Source of the DNA: Notholithocarpus densiflorus
Lineage: Eukaryota > Streptophyta > Magnoliopsida > Fagales > Fagaceae
Length of the DNA: 64,000 nt
Direction: 5' to 3'
NCBI GenBank assembly: GCA_030021035.2
Contig: JARYZH020000229.1
Location: forward strand, 62,001 to 126,000
The notes beneath the pieces were generated by a model. That model was not told where the DNA came from, did no database searches, and saw only the letters and a program-made list of their open reading frames with translations. Positions 33,892 to 43,435 of this stretch are shown here, in pieces. Each line of letters starts with the position of its first letter. Position 1 is the first letter of the stretch. The translations under genes and the position numbers were made by a program.

Positions 33892-34200
33892 ATGGTTCAA
33901 GATAAAATTGTGCCTATTCAACACATTGATTTTGTGTTTCCAGAGGAGTTCTATGGTGTCATGGAATTGAAGGTTATTCTACTCTCAGTGCTTCTTAAGG
34001 TGATTTCTGATTTGAAGGAAGTATTAAGCACCAAAGTCTTAATTCTTCATCACTACAAAACTCGAGGTCGAGTTTTCTTAAACCAGGGGAGTATAATGCA
34101 GGAGCATAACAAAAAGTTATCTCAATATTTCATTTTAGATTTTCAGTGGATAATTTCAGATTGTAATGTAGTTATTTGTTTAGTTTGGATTGGTATTTGA
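33892..34200 (+). CDS. Retroelement-derived frame fused to the exon 15 acceptor of RNase J copy 2
   Basis: Directly after the intact exon 15 acceptor (AG at 33889-33890) the retroelement supplies ATGGTTCAAG, in phase with exon 14. The frame runs 102 codons to a TGA stop. It includes HIDFVFPEEFYGVM and HYKTRGRVFLNQ, the motifs shared with the ORF at 16898..17491. If copy 2 were transcribed, splicing would give a chimeric end to the RNase J fragment. No function is claimed. Confidence 0.35.
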   Translation: MVQDKIVPIQHIDFVFPEEFYGVMELKVILLSVLLKVISDLKEVLSTKVLILHHYKTRGRVFLNQGSIMQEHNKKLSQYFILDFQWIISDCNVVICLVWIGI

Positions 34201-35068
34201 GTTTGGTTAGGATTAGTAGTTTATCATTATCATTTGTTTAGGATTATTGGATTAGTATTTGAGATTGTTTAGGATTATCAGATTAGTATTTGAAATTGTT
34301 TAGGATTGGTTTAGGAGAGTTTATCTTTATCTTTGTGATCCCTAGAAGCTGTATATATAGCTCCAGATGGTTCCTTTTGTAGTTTACAGACTATTATTAT
34401 TATTATTGAGATTATTTGCAGAGATTGCATAGTATTTGTTTGGTGGTGATTCCAAACACCTTAGGTGGGAAGCCTAAGGTTCTTCGGTAGGACTAATCTA
34501 GGTGGGAAGCCTAGGTTGTCCTACATCAACTTGGTATCAGAGCCCAACTCGATCTCCCCGTTTCAGCAACCAAAATCACGACTGACAACCCACAACCACA
34601 CTCACTGTCAGAAAACAACTCAACCACCAGACATGCCATTACTCAAATACTTACCCCACGAGATTTGCAAACCAACGCAACCTAATTTCTTACCTCACGA
34701 GATCTGCAAACCAGAGCCCAAACCAGTCCTGGGAATTCGTATATACCCTGCAGCCCCACATGAGTTTTTCATCCCTAAGCCAACAGAGAAGCCAGCAACG
34801 CCTCCCAAACTGTTGACCACCATTCGTGCCCGCCTCTGATCACAGAACTAAAAAAAAAAAAAAAAAAAAATCAGATTCACAACTTCACTCCACCAGATCA
34901 AAGACAGAGACTGAAGAGAGTTGAAAGCCCACCATCAAAGCCGCCGATCCCACCAATAGAATGACGCCATCACACAACCCGCCGCCGACACGCAGTCACC
35001 TTCGCCACTCACCAGCAAATTATCAGATTAGTATTTGAAATTGTTTAGGATTGGTTTAGGAGAGTTTA

Positions 35069-35380
35069 TCAAGACTTGGGAACCTGCACATGGATGAAAT
35101 AAAAAGTATCAAGTACATAAATTGTAACAAGCCAAACAAAAAATGAGTGAAAGAAAACTGAGATAAGAATGATTTTTTTATGACAGTAACCTATATAATA
35201 AAAGTATTCAAACTGTCCAAATTCACAAATAAGACAACGAGAAGCTATAGCATCATAATAATCACAGAATATAGCACGGCCAGTTGGAATGTCAGGGAAA
35301 AGGCCTGTGACAGCTCTAAACGGAATGGATTTGTAAAAGTAGGCAGGCAATAGTTGCACTAGAAATAGAAAACAAAGCAT
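35069..35380 (-). CDS. Unrecognised 103-codon frame inside the nested element
   Basis: The frame contains AYFYKSIPFRAVTGLFPDIP and a cysteine-bearing stretch, AIASRCLICEFGQFEYF. It does not resemble gag, protease, integrase or reverse transcriptase. A TTTCTAG acceptor-like site precedes the region. It may be a host exon captured by the retroelement, or chance. A hydrophobic end near the C-terminus (IILISVFFHSFFVWLV) could be membrane-like. Confidence 0.25.
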   Translation of the reverse strand: MLCFLFLVQLLPAYFYKSIPFRAVTGLFPDIPTGRAIFCDYYDAIASRCLICEFGQFEYFYYIGYCHKKIILISVFFHSFFVWLVTIYVLDTFYFIHVQVPKS

Positions 35381-35798
35381 TTATATATAAATAAGAATGT
35401 GATGTGGGAAGAAAAAAAAGGATGAATTATTTGGTAAGCAGATTGTTGGAACCAAAGCAACAGCAATGGAAATTTATAGAAACACCTCCAAAAAATAAAG
35501 GTCGGGGGGGGGGGGGGGGGGCAGAAAAGAGACAAGTAATCATAACCAACCAAGTATAATTAAGTTAGATCCTTTAAAACTTGAACATGAATCACAAAAA
35601 ATAGCAATGTTTCCTGGGCAATACATGGTAAGTGGTAACTAACTAACAAACAACAACAAAAATACTATATATTGCTCTAACATGAGTAAATAAAATAAAA
35701 AACAAAAGAAAAAAAATGGAAAATTCTTTTTTGATCAAGGCTGTTTGAACAAGTGCTCTGATACCACTTGTTGGGAAATTTAGACCCCGGTTGATAGA
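35071..35798 (-). mobile_element. Minus-strand LTR-element fragment nested in the second LTR
   Basis: On the minus strand the sequence TCTAAATTTCCCAACA ends an LTR and is followed by a tRNA-Met-type primer site (complement of GTGCTCTGATACCACTT, 35753..35769). Downstream on that strand is leader sequence, an 18-base C run (G at 35504..35521) and an ORF (35380..35069). The interruption falls between LTR sequences that are contiguous at 34332 and 34350. Confidence 0.55.
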
Positions 35799-36385
35799 AG
35801 AAGCTGTATATATAGCTCCAGATGGTTCCTTTTGTAGTTTACAGACTATTATTATTATTATTGAGATTAGAGATTTTATAGTATTTGTTTGGTGGTGATT
35901 CCAAACACCTTAGGTGGGAAGCCTAAGGTTCTTCGGTAGGACTAATCTAGGTGGGAAGCCTAGGTTGTCCTACATCAGAATAGCTTGAAAGGGAAGATAA
36001 GAATCACTACAAGATGCTTATGGCTTGACAAAGGGAAGCTTTTAGATGCACTCCATAAAGCCGCTCATGCTGCACTTTCAAGCTTGCCTGTGAATTGTCC
36101 TCTATCCCACATGGAAAGAACTGTGGCTGAGCTATTGAGGAAGATGGTAAGGAAGTACAGTAGTAAAAGGCCTGAAGTCATTGCCATTGCTCTAGAGAAC
36201 CCTGCAGCAGTTCTTTCTGATGAGGTAAATGCAAGGCTATCTGGCAAATCCCATGTTGGTTATGGGATATCAGCATTGAGAAAAGTGGTTGAAGGAAATT
36301 CAGAAGAAAATCAGTCCAATAGGATGCACACAGAAGACATTGCCAACATACAGTTAGAGCACTCTTTACAAAAAAAATTTGAAAG

Positions 36386-36386
36386 G

Positions 36387-36417
<31 letters not shown>

Positions 36418-36443
36418 GTGTGTGTGTGAGCGCGCACGCGCGA
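36386..36443 (+). repeat. Compound microsatellite, unit 2 copy
   Basis: Counterpart of 12143..12202. The GC part is interrupted (GAGCGCGCACGCGCG) and the GT part is shorter. Confidence 0.9.
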
Positions 36444-38864
36444 GCTCATTTGTGGGTGGATTGGTCTCCATTCATGCATGTAATTAATGGAATATGTTTC
36501 AGTGCTTGGGGGCTGCCTGCTACGTTTCCTGCTAATATTAGTAAAGTTTATTTGCACCATCAGATTAAGACATGATTTAATCTACTCCAAGATGATGCAA
36601 TCACTACTTCTCTTGTGTTTTTGGAAATCATTGGAAGTTTTAAATTTATGGGGGACTCAACAAAAGTTCCATCTGTGGGGCTTCGTATGTTGCTGCACAA
36701 CCCCAGAATTTTCAATTTTTGAATTTTGGAAGGTGACAATACATTGGTAGAGTTATTCTTCATCCCAGTGTGCAGTCCATTACATAAAAACGCTTAAAAC
36801 AGAGAATTGATAATTTGAGATTTCTGCATTTATATGTCTACTTATATACACACATAAAGTGCCTAGTGCTTTGAGTTATATAAGATTAATATTTTTATAT
36901 TGAACATAAAATTTTCAATAAGTAATTCAAATCACATCATTCAATATACTTAACCTTGGTTGCTCCAAAACCACAGTTCTTAGGAGCTTAGCTGGTTACT
37001 CCAGCAGTTTAACCATTCAGCCAATGTATGACAATAATGGATCAATTGCATCATGCTAATATAATTTTGATGTGGTTGTTTCTGGGGTGGCTGCCACTGG
37101 AACTATCTACCATGTAACTGTACCTAATTTCAACTACATATTCTAACAGTTCCAAACACAATTTCGTAATTCTCTTTGGAAGTTAGAATTTGAGATGGGT
37201 GCATAGTATCATTGCTCTGGAATATTTTTGTTCTATATCCTCATGGTGGGATTGTGACACAAGCTAATTTGTAAACTCTGGCACTGGCAGTGGTTTTTAT
37301 TGTGATCTTTTTTCCTCCCATCATACATGATCCATGTAGGTGAAGGTAATGAACTCAAAAGACTACTACCCGAGGAAGACACCATAGCTTTAAGTTCCAG
37401 CTTAGCAGAGAGGCCTTTCTCCGATTCTGAGGATTCAGATGATTTCTGGAAAGCATTTGTTACATCATCGTCACCTGTTGATGAAGTGGCAAAAGATAAC
37501 AATGGTTTCGTTCCACGATCAAAACATGTCTCAATGGTTGAGAAGGACAGTGTTGAAAGTGGTAAAGATGAGTCCTCAAAGCTGCCAAATTCTTCCAAGC
37601 CTGTAAAACGAAATAAATGGAAACCTGAGGAGGTTAAGAAGCTAATTGATTTGCGTGGAGAATTGCATAGCAAATTCCAAGTTGTGAAGGGAAGAATGGC
37701 CCTTTGGGAACAGATATCTGGAAGCTTGTTGTCTGATGGGATCAATCGAAGTCCAGGACAATGCAAATCTCTATGGACATCTCTGGTTCTGAAATATGAG
37801 GCTTGTTCTTGCTTCTTTTGGTTATTTTAAACTTTGGATGTCATTTTGAATTTCTATTATGAATTCTTATCTAGCAATGCCTCTGGATGGAAGGTACATT
37901 CATCATACGTGTGTGAACGTGATATTTAGGATTGTATGTCCCTATCTTTGCCTACATAATTTTAAGTTTTAAAGCCAATGAGCCATAGCTCATCTGGTAC
38001 CTTCTTCTCCCAGAATAATTGGTCGGAGGGTTAGGTCGTGGTTCAAGATCCACTAGGTGCTTAACTTACCAATACAGAAAAGAAAAACAAACAAGCAAAA
38101 AATTGTAGACATTTGAATATGTTCAGAAAATATGGTTTTGATGACTAAGATCAGAAAATTCTCTACGATTATGACCTTTGCTGGCCCTCAAATGATTGGC
38201 AGAGGCTCTCCTTGTTTGTTTTGTTAATGATGGCAACGCCCTCCCATCCTCTCCTGACATTTAATTAATGACACTATTTTTGTGAACAGGAGAGCAAGAA
38301 TGGGAAGGAAAGCATGGAGAGCTGGCCTTTTTTTGATGACATGAGTAAAATTTTGTCTAATTAAAAAGATTTTTGTTTTGAACAGAAGACCAAGAATGGG
38401 AAGAAAAGCAAGAAGAGCTGGCCATATTTTGAGGACATGAATAGAATTTTGTCTGATCTTGATGTAATGGCCGCAAAATGATGGGCAGAGAAGGAAACTG
38501 TTTTTACCAATTTTTTAGATGATCTTTCAGCAAGATGGATGTTCTCTATTAAAATTAGGACAGCTCTGACCATGATGAAGATCCATTTGCAACATAATAA
38601 TTGTATTTTGGATTTATGGTGTGGAAGGTCTCCAGTGATGTGGAAGAATTGAGCAACAATAGGTGAAGTAGATTTGTAGGGCACAGAGACTGTAAATCAA
38701 TCAAATGAATAGCTGAGAAAGGGGAGGGTGACCCAAAGAGGAAAATTTGAATTTTGTTACATTTGATGAAAATGTATCCCTGCACATACCTGTTTTGATG
38801 TTTAGGGATACATTGTAACTGCACCATAGTTAAGGGTGAAAGTACAATTTCCCCAAAAGTCTTT

Positions 38865-40036
38865 GTACCCGTTTGTTTCGGCTTTTAGAAGCCAAAACGC
38901 ACTTTTTGAGAGCAAAAATGAAAATCAGGTGTTTGGTAATGTTTCAAAACGTGCTTTCTCAATAAAACTACATTTTGAAATGCAAAGAATTGAGCCAAAA
39001 CATGCGGACGGGTTTGAGGAGCTTTTGTAAACGCAAAAACACTTTTGATCAATATTACCGTTAAAAATGCAAGAAATAACCCAAATTACCCTCCTCTCAC
39101 TAACCACAAAATACACTGAAAACTAAAAAGACAAACACAAAAAATAATAGTTACAATATGCCGGAACCTCCACTGCCAATCTCACTCTCAAGAACTCGAT
39201 CTAAATCTTCCGACATGGCTAAGGTTGAGTAATGAGGAGGAGCTCTGATGCATCAATCTGACTTCAATTCCCATTTGGTTTTGGGGTTATGAAGAGAGAG
39301 AGGTATTGAAGATTTTTGGTGAAATTGAGAGAAATTACCTGTGAAGATCAAGGTGAAGAAGTGCGTGGGTGTGGGCTGTGTGTGGTTGAATTTAGAGAAA
39401 AAGAAAAGAATAAAGAAGATCAAGGTGAAGAAATGCGTGGGTGTGGGTTGTGTGGCTGAATGTGTGGAGGAAAGTAGAGAAAGAGAAAAAGAAAGAAGAC
39501 AAAAGGTGAAGGGTTGGCTCTTGTAGCTGAGGAAAAACTGAAGGAAAAAAGAAAAGAAAAGGGAAATGGGTTGGGTTGGGTGTGGGGGCGTGCCAATAAA
39601 TATATTAAAAGAATATAATATATTTGAGTAACTCCAGTTCACAATATTGTGAAAATTTATTGTGAAAATGTCGTGGACAACACTTTTTGAAAAAAGAAAT
39701 GTTAAAGCCAAATACTTTTTTACAAAATCTTTTATTAAGAGAGTCATTTATTATTAACATGAAGTAATTATTATTATTATTTTTATTAAGAAGAAGTTGA
39801 TACTAAGTATGAAATAAACTCCTTATATATATATATATATATATATACACATTTTGTCATTTTTGGTAATTTACCACTCAAACCACCACTTTTATAAGTG
39901 CTAGCCAAACACTCAACTTTTTCAAAAAGTACTTTTTAACCGATTTTACCAAACACTCAGTTTTTTCAAAAAGTTCAGTTTCATACAGCACTTTTTGAAA
40001 ACCCCACTTTTTCAAAAAGCTGAACCAAACTCACCC
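38865..40036. mobile_element. 1.17-kb MITE-like insertion downstream of RNase J copy 2
   Basis: Units 1 and 3 read continuously (TTTATCATT...TTTAGTTAAATAG) where unit 2 has this insert, so its ends are well placed. The termini are imperfectly inverse: GTTTGTTTCGGCTTTTAGAA on the left, and GTTTGGTTCAGCTTTTTGAA read inward from the right. Inside are two direct copies of GAAGATCAAGGTGAAGAA (39343 and 39416), an (AT)n run near 39827 and repeats of CTTTTTCAAAAAGT. The 39747..39253 minus-strand ORF is low-complexity and not believed to be a gene. Confidence 0.6.
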
Positions 40037-40189
40037 ATCATTCTTTAGTTAAATAGATATATTATGGGTAGGGACAAAATTGCCTTATGCCCTTTTCACC
40101 CAAATTATATAGCCTTATGCCCCCCTTCCCAAATTAATTAGGGAAATGCCCCTCTTTTGAAACTCGACTTTTTCAAAATCGAGTTAAGC

Positions 40190-40255
40190 CCTATAGCGAT
40201 GTTTTTAAGGACCTATAGTGACGTTTTTAAGGACCTATAGTGGCGTTTTGTAACT
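40190..40255 (+). repeat. 22-bp tandem repeat, three copies
   Basis: Three consecutive units of the form CCTATAGYGAYGTTTTTAAG, with the third diverged at its end. They abut the truncated end of the Copia element. Confidence 0.85.
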
Positions 40256-40269
40256 CGAGCTCCATGAAA

Positions 40270-41229
40270 TCAAGTTATAGTGTGGTTCATCCTCTTTGCC
40301 ACACCATTTTGCTGTGGGGTACCAGGAATTGTCTTCTCATGTCTAATACCTTTCTTAGAGTAGTAACTCTTGAACTCATTAGATGTATATTCACTTCCGT
40401 TGTCAGTACAGAGACACTTCAAAGGCTTCCCTTTCTCTCTTTCCGCCATGGCATGGAATTTCTTGAAGTACTCAAATACCTGGTCTTTAGTTTTCAAAAA
40501 ATACACCCACACCTTTCGTGAAGCATCATCAATAAAAGTAACAAAATACTTATTGTCATCTAAGGACTCCACATCAATGGGACCACATACATTAAAATAA
40601 ACAAGATCTAACACATTGGGCTTTCTAGTAGAGGGAATGCGAAAAGACACTCTATGTTGTTTTCCAAATAAACAATAATCCCAAGGTTTAAGTGACATAC
40701 TTTTGGCAAAAGGAATGAGAGACTTCTTTGCCAAAATTTGGAACCTCTTTTCACTCATGTGAGCCAGCCGCTTATGCCACAAGTTAGGCGTAGAATCTTC
40801 CTGAGTTGCACTAACAACATCTTTGCACACCTTTACTTGTGTCTTGTAAAGTGTACAACAAATCTTCTCTCCAGCAAGCACCAATGATCCTTTGGATAGT
40901 CTCCATTTACCATCTCCAAAATAGTTGTCATAGCCTTCTTTATCCAAAATATGAGTAGAAATCAGATTCAAGCGCATATCAGGCACATGTCGCACATTCT
41001 TCAATTCCAAGGTGTATCCAGTGTTAGTCTCAACACAAATATCTCCAATTCCCATAATGACAGCATAAATGTTATTGCCCATCTTCACTTTCCCAAAGTC
41101 TCTTGCTTTGTATGAAGTAAAGAGCTCCTTTCTTGGAGTGACATGGCAGGAAGAGGCTGAGTCAATCACCCATTCAACATAAGGATGTGAAACATTGCAA
41201 CATTCATCCTCTCCTACACAGATCACCAC
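40270..41229 (-). CDS. Copia protease and integrase core, degenerate
   Basis: A 319-codon frame. The protease region has WVIDSASSCH, with Ala where the catalytic DSG glycine is expected. The integrase zinc region reads HKRLAHMS and then WDYCLFGK, with one expected cysteine replaced by Trp. The catalytic core follows (FVTFIDDASRKVWVYF, CTDNGSEY) and ends at GVAKRMNHTI, where the usual acidic residue is Lys. It is therefore inactive in several places. Nothing of the reverse transcriptase follows. Confidence 0.85.
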   Translation of the reverse strand: MVICVGEDECCNVSHPYVEWVIDSASSCHVTPRKELFTSYKARDFGKVKMGNNIYAVIMGIGDICVETNTGYTLELKNVRHVPDMRLNLISTHILDKEGYDNYFGDGKWRLSKGSLVLAGEKICCTLYKTQVKVCKDVVSATQEDSTPNLWHKRLAHMSEKRFQILAKKSLIPFAKSMSLKPWDYCLFGKQHRVSFRIPSTRKPNVLDLVYFNVCGPIDVESLDDNKYFVTFIDDASRKVWVYFLKTKDQVFEYFKKFHAMAEREKGKPLKCLCTDNGSEYTSNEFKSYYSKKGIRHEKTIPGTPQQNGVAKRMNHTIT

Positions 41230-41307
41230 ATCTTCAATTGTCGAGACAGTAGTGGTATTCTGTTCTTTTGCCTTATTCTGATTTTTCTCATCTTTCTATT
41301 TATTCTT

Positions 41308-41568
41308 CTAAGCCTTATAGTTTCTTCTTATGTGACCTTCTTTGTCACAGTAGAAACACTTGAATTTTTCTTTAGATTCTGATTGACTTCTGAATTTATC
41401 ACGCCCTTTAGAATTTCTAGTCTTACTCCTCCCACTGTTCTCTGTGACAAGAGCCTGTGCATTATCCTTGCCCATGTCTTTTCTTCTTGTTTCTTCATTG
41501 AACAAGCTATCATTTACCATTGCAAGTTGTAGCACACCATTTGGAGCAGAGTTACTAAGTGACACCAC
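41308..41568 (-). CDS. Copia gag, zinc-knuckle part
   Basis: An 86-codon frame with CFYCDKEGHIRRNYKA. The CX2CX4HX4C nucleic-acid-binding knuckle has lost its last cysteine (Tyr instead), one of several signs of decay. It is rich in Arg, Lys and Ser upstream, as is usual for this segment. Confidence 0.75.
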   Translation of the reverse strand: MVSLSNSAPNGVLQLAMVNDSLFNEETRRKDMGKDNAQALVTENSGRSKTRNSKGRDKFRSQSESKEKFKCFYCDKEGHIRRNYKA

Positions 41569-41577
41569 TAAAGTCTC

Positions 41578-42051
41578 TCAACTATCAGGTAAGGAACTCA
41601 GAAGTAATAAAACTTGAAGCTCATCATCAATTATCAGCTTCATTGTAACCATCTGATTCACCAAGTCTTGGAACTCACTCAAATGCGCGGCAACGAATCT
41701 CCCTTCCTTAAGCTTCAAATTCACAAGCTTTCTAGCCACAAAAACTTTACTTTGAGCTGTCTTTCTTTCATAGAGACCATTCAGTTTTTCCCAAAGAGCT
41801 TCTGCATTAGTCTCTTGAGATACATGATGAAACACACTCACATTGATGTATTGTCTAATACATCCAATGGTTTTTCTATTTAACTTCTCCCAGTCTTTAT
41901 CAGACATCTCGCGTGGCTTAGCACTATCACCCTCCATAGGGTCATGCAAATCCTTACAGTAAAGGACATCCTCCATCATCGGCTTACAAATCGAATAATT
42001 TGACGCCGTGAGTTTAATCATAGTGCTCATATTCATATTCATATTTTCCAT
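41578..42051 (-). CDS. Copia gag, N-terminal part
   Basis: A 157-codon frame starting MENMNMNMSTMIKLTASNYS and carrying ALWEKLNGLYERKT and LSEFQDLVNQM, typical of Copia gag (capsid-like UBN2 family) that packages the element RNA. It begins 36 bp inside the primer site and stops just before the zinc-knuckle frame; a stop codon separates two originally continuous parts. Confidence 0.8.
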   Translation of the reverse strand: MENMNMNMSTMIKLTASNYSICKPMMEDVLYCKDLHDPMEGDSAKPREMSDKDWEKLNRKTIGCIRQYINVSVFHHVSQETNAEALWEKLNGLYERKTAQSKVFVARKLVNLKLKEGRFVAAHLSEFQDLVNQMVTMKLIIDDELQVLLLLSSLPDS

Positions 42052-42763
42052 TTAATTCAACACAAGACAATCACGTCTAACAACTTGGCTCTGATACCAC
42101 TTGTTGAGATAAATCCCCTTCTATGTGTGAATTAAATTAAATATAACCCAAGCAACAGAGAAAATAGAAATCTAAGGAAGCAATAAAAAAATCAACCAAC
42201 AAGAACACCAAGAAATTACGTGGAAAACCCTCTAGTATAAGGGGAAAAACCACAGGGCAAATCCGATTAATTCACTATACTAAAATAGAGATTACAATAC
42301 TCAAGTTATACCTAAAACCTGAGTTCACAATAAATTGAGAAAATACAATAATACATCTAGGAACAAATACAACCTCACCACAAAACCCGGTATACTCTGA
42401 ATACTTTAATTCTATGTGGTTGTTGTACACAAATAATTGTTCTAGAGAAAACCCTAATTTATCTTCCTTGTATGTCTTGAGCAAAAAAAAAATCACATTT
42501 TCTTTTTTCCCTCGATGCCGCACAAAACACTAATCTTTTTCCTTCAATCGGCTTCAAAACTGTGTTTCACCCTTTAGTCTATCTCTCTCCATCTTGAAAC
42601 CACACGCACCAAGCTTTTTATAAGAGCTTCTGCCGCCTGACATTCCTAATATAATTAGAAAAAGAAGTTTTTGACTTCTTGTGCAATTGGTACACTTATT
42701 TCTGTTTCTATATGAAATAGGATTCCATGTGGGCTGGAATTTTAGGTGCCGTGCACCTCAACA

Positions 42764-43171
42764 GCTTTAGCTAAAAAAAATCTAAGAACATTGTAGGATG
42801 TCAGGTCTGGTTGGAGGAGCTGCCTGAAGACATTGCTCCCCTGGCAGAATTCGATGTTCATTAGGGTTTTTTTTTTTTTTTTTTTCTGTTTTTTAATATA
42901 TTCCCAGACTCTGTGTCTGGTTTTTCAAAAAAAATATAAAAAGTGGGACCCATTATGTAATAAAAGTGTTGCTGTTTGAAAGCAAAATTGTCTTTCTCGC
43001 TGAAAAGCTGATACATATATAAGATATAACGAGTTAAAAACAGATTCTTTTGTGTCAAGTGGGGCAAATAAACTTTTTACTGCATTTTAGTACTAGCTTG
43101 AGAATTTCTGAGGTCAGGGGTGCTGTCTCAGGTTTGTGCAGCCATTCTTCTTTTTTATTTTTTATTTTTTA
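42764..43171. other. Unassigned spacer between Copia LTR and duplicated block
   Basis: No gene. It contains a T21 run (42867) and T-rich sequence; the origin is not recognised. Confidence 0.4.
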
Positions 43172-43390
43172 TTTTTTTAAGGTTTTATTTTTGGCATTCT
43201 ACCTATGACCAAGTCCTTCTACTTATTTCCTACTTTTTAAAGTCTAAGCTCTTCTTACTTTCCTCTCAGGAAAAAAGAAAGAAAGAAAAAGCTCTTCTTA
43301 CTTTCCCTTGGTGCTCAATATGCTAAGGTTTTGCGTACGTTAGCTTCTCTCACCTTGATAGGTAATCGAAAATAATTGGTCCATTTTGTG

Positions 43391-43394
<4 letters not shown>

Positions 43395-43433
<39 letters not shown>
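43395..43433 (+). repeat. (AAT)n microsatellite
   Basis: About thirteen AAT repeats. The copy 1 equivalent near 21050 is shorter and interrupted by AAC units. Confidence 0.95.

Positions 43434-43435
<2 letters not shown>

Larger units (their letters stand above)
33896..35977 (+). mobile_element. Composite LTR retroelement insertion in exon 15 of RNase J copy 2
   Basis: It replaces the first 40 or so bases of exon 15. Order: end of an internal region with polypurine tract CCAGGGGAG (to 34096); complete LTR 34097..34528 (TGCAGGAGC to CTACATCA); primer site TTGGTATCAGAGCC (from 34531); an untranslated leader; and a partial second LTR, 35021..35070 plus 35801..35977, itself split by another insert. 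A lone element would start with an LTR, not an internal end, so this is a rearranged or tandem-recombined copy. No protease, integrase or polymerase was seen. Confidence 0.75.
27923..38481 (+). pseudogene. RNJ: RNase J copy 2: exons 9-17 only, disrupted
   Basis: Homology to unit 1 starts in intron 8 (27923 equals about 8634). Exons: 28199-28264, 28371-28463, 29064-29189, 29673-29786, 33539-33634, 33715-33812, about 35978-36385, 37340-37800, 38290-38364 (17a) and 38386-38481 (17b). Exons 1-8, with the HxHxDH site, are absent. Lesions: the exon 9 donor GT is CT (28265); the PIHGE histidine is Asp (29718-29720); Arg482 is TGA (29775-29777); exon 15 has lost its first codons to a retroelement; an A7 run is A8 (36370-36377), shifting the frame; the exon 16 donor is GC (37801). 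Intron 12 holds a solo LTR. It cannot make an active nuclease, although exon 16 still has an open trihelix-coding frame. Confidence 0.93.
40257..42763 (-). mobile_element. Truncated Ty1/Copia retrotransposon
   Basis: A 662-bp LTR (42102..42763, ends TGTTGAG and CTCAACA) is followed on the minus strand by the primer site (complement of GGCTCTGATACCAC, 42087..42100), then gag (42051..41578), a zinc-knuckle frame (41568..41308) and a protease plus integrase frame (41229..40270). Reverse transcriptase, RNase H and the 3' LTR are missing, because the element ends abruptly after the integrase core. Confidence 0.9.

Noticed and set aside
34465..34839. 124-codon ORF rich in Pro and His
   Set aside because: Starts inside an LTR and crosses the primer-binding site, so it cannot be a natural gag start; treated as leader sequence.
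39253..39747. 164-codon minus-strand ORF
   Set aside because: Phe/Ser/Thr/Pro low-complexity frame created by GA-rich direct repeats inside a MITE-like insertion.
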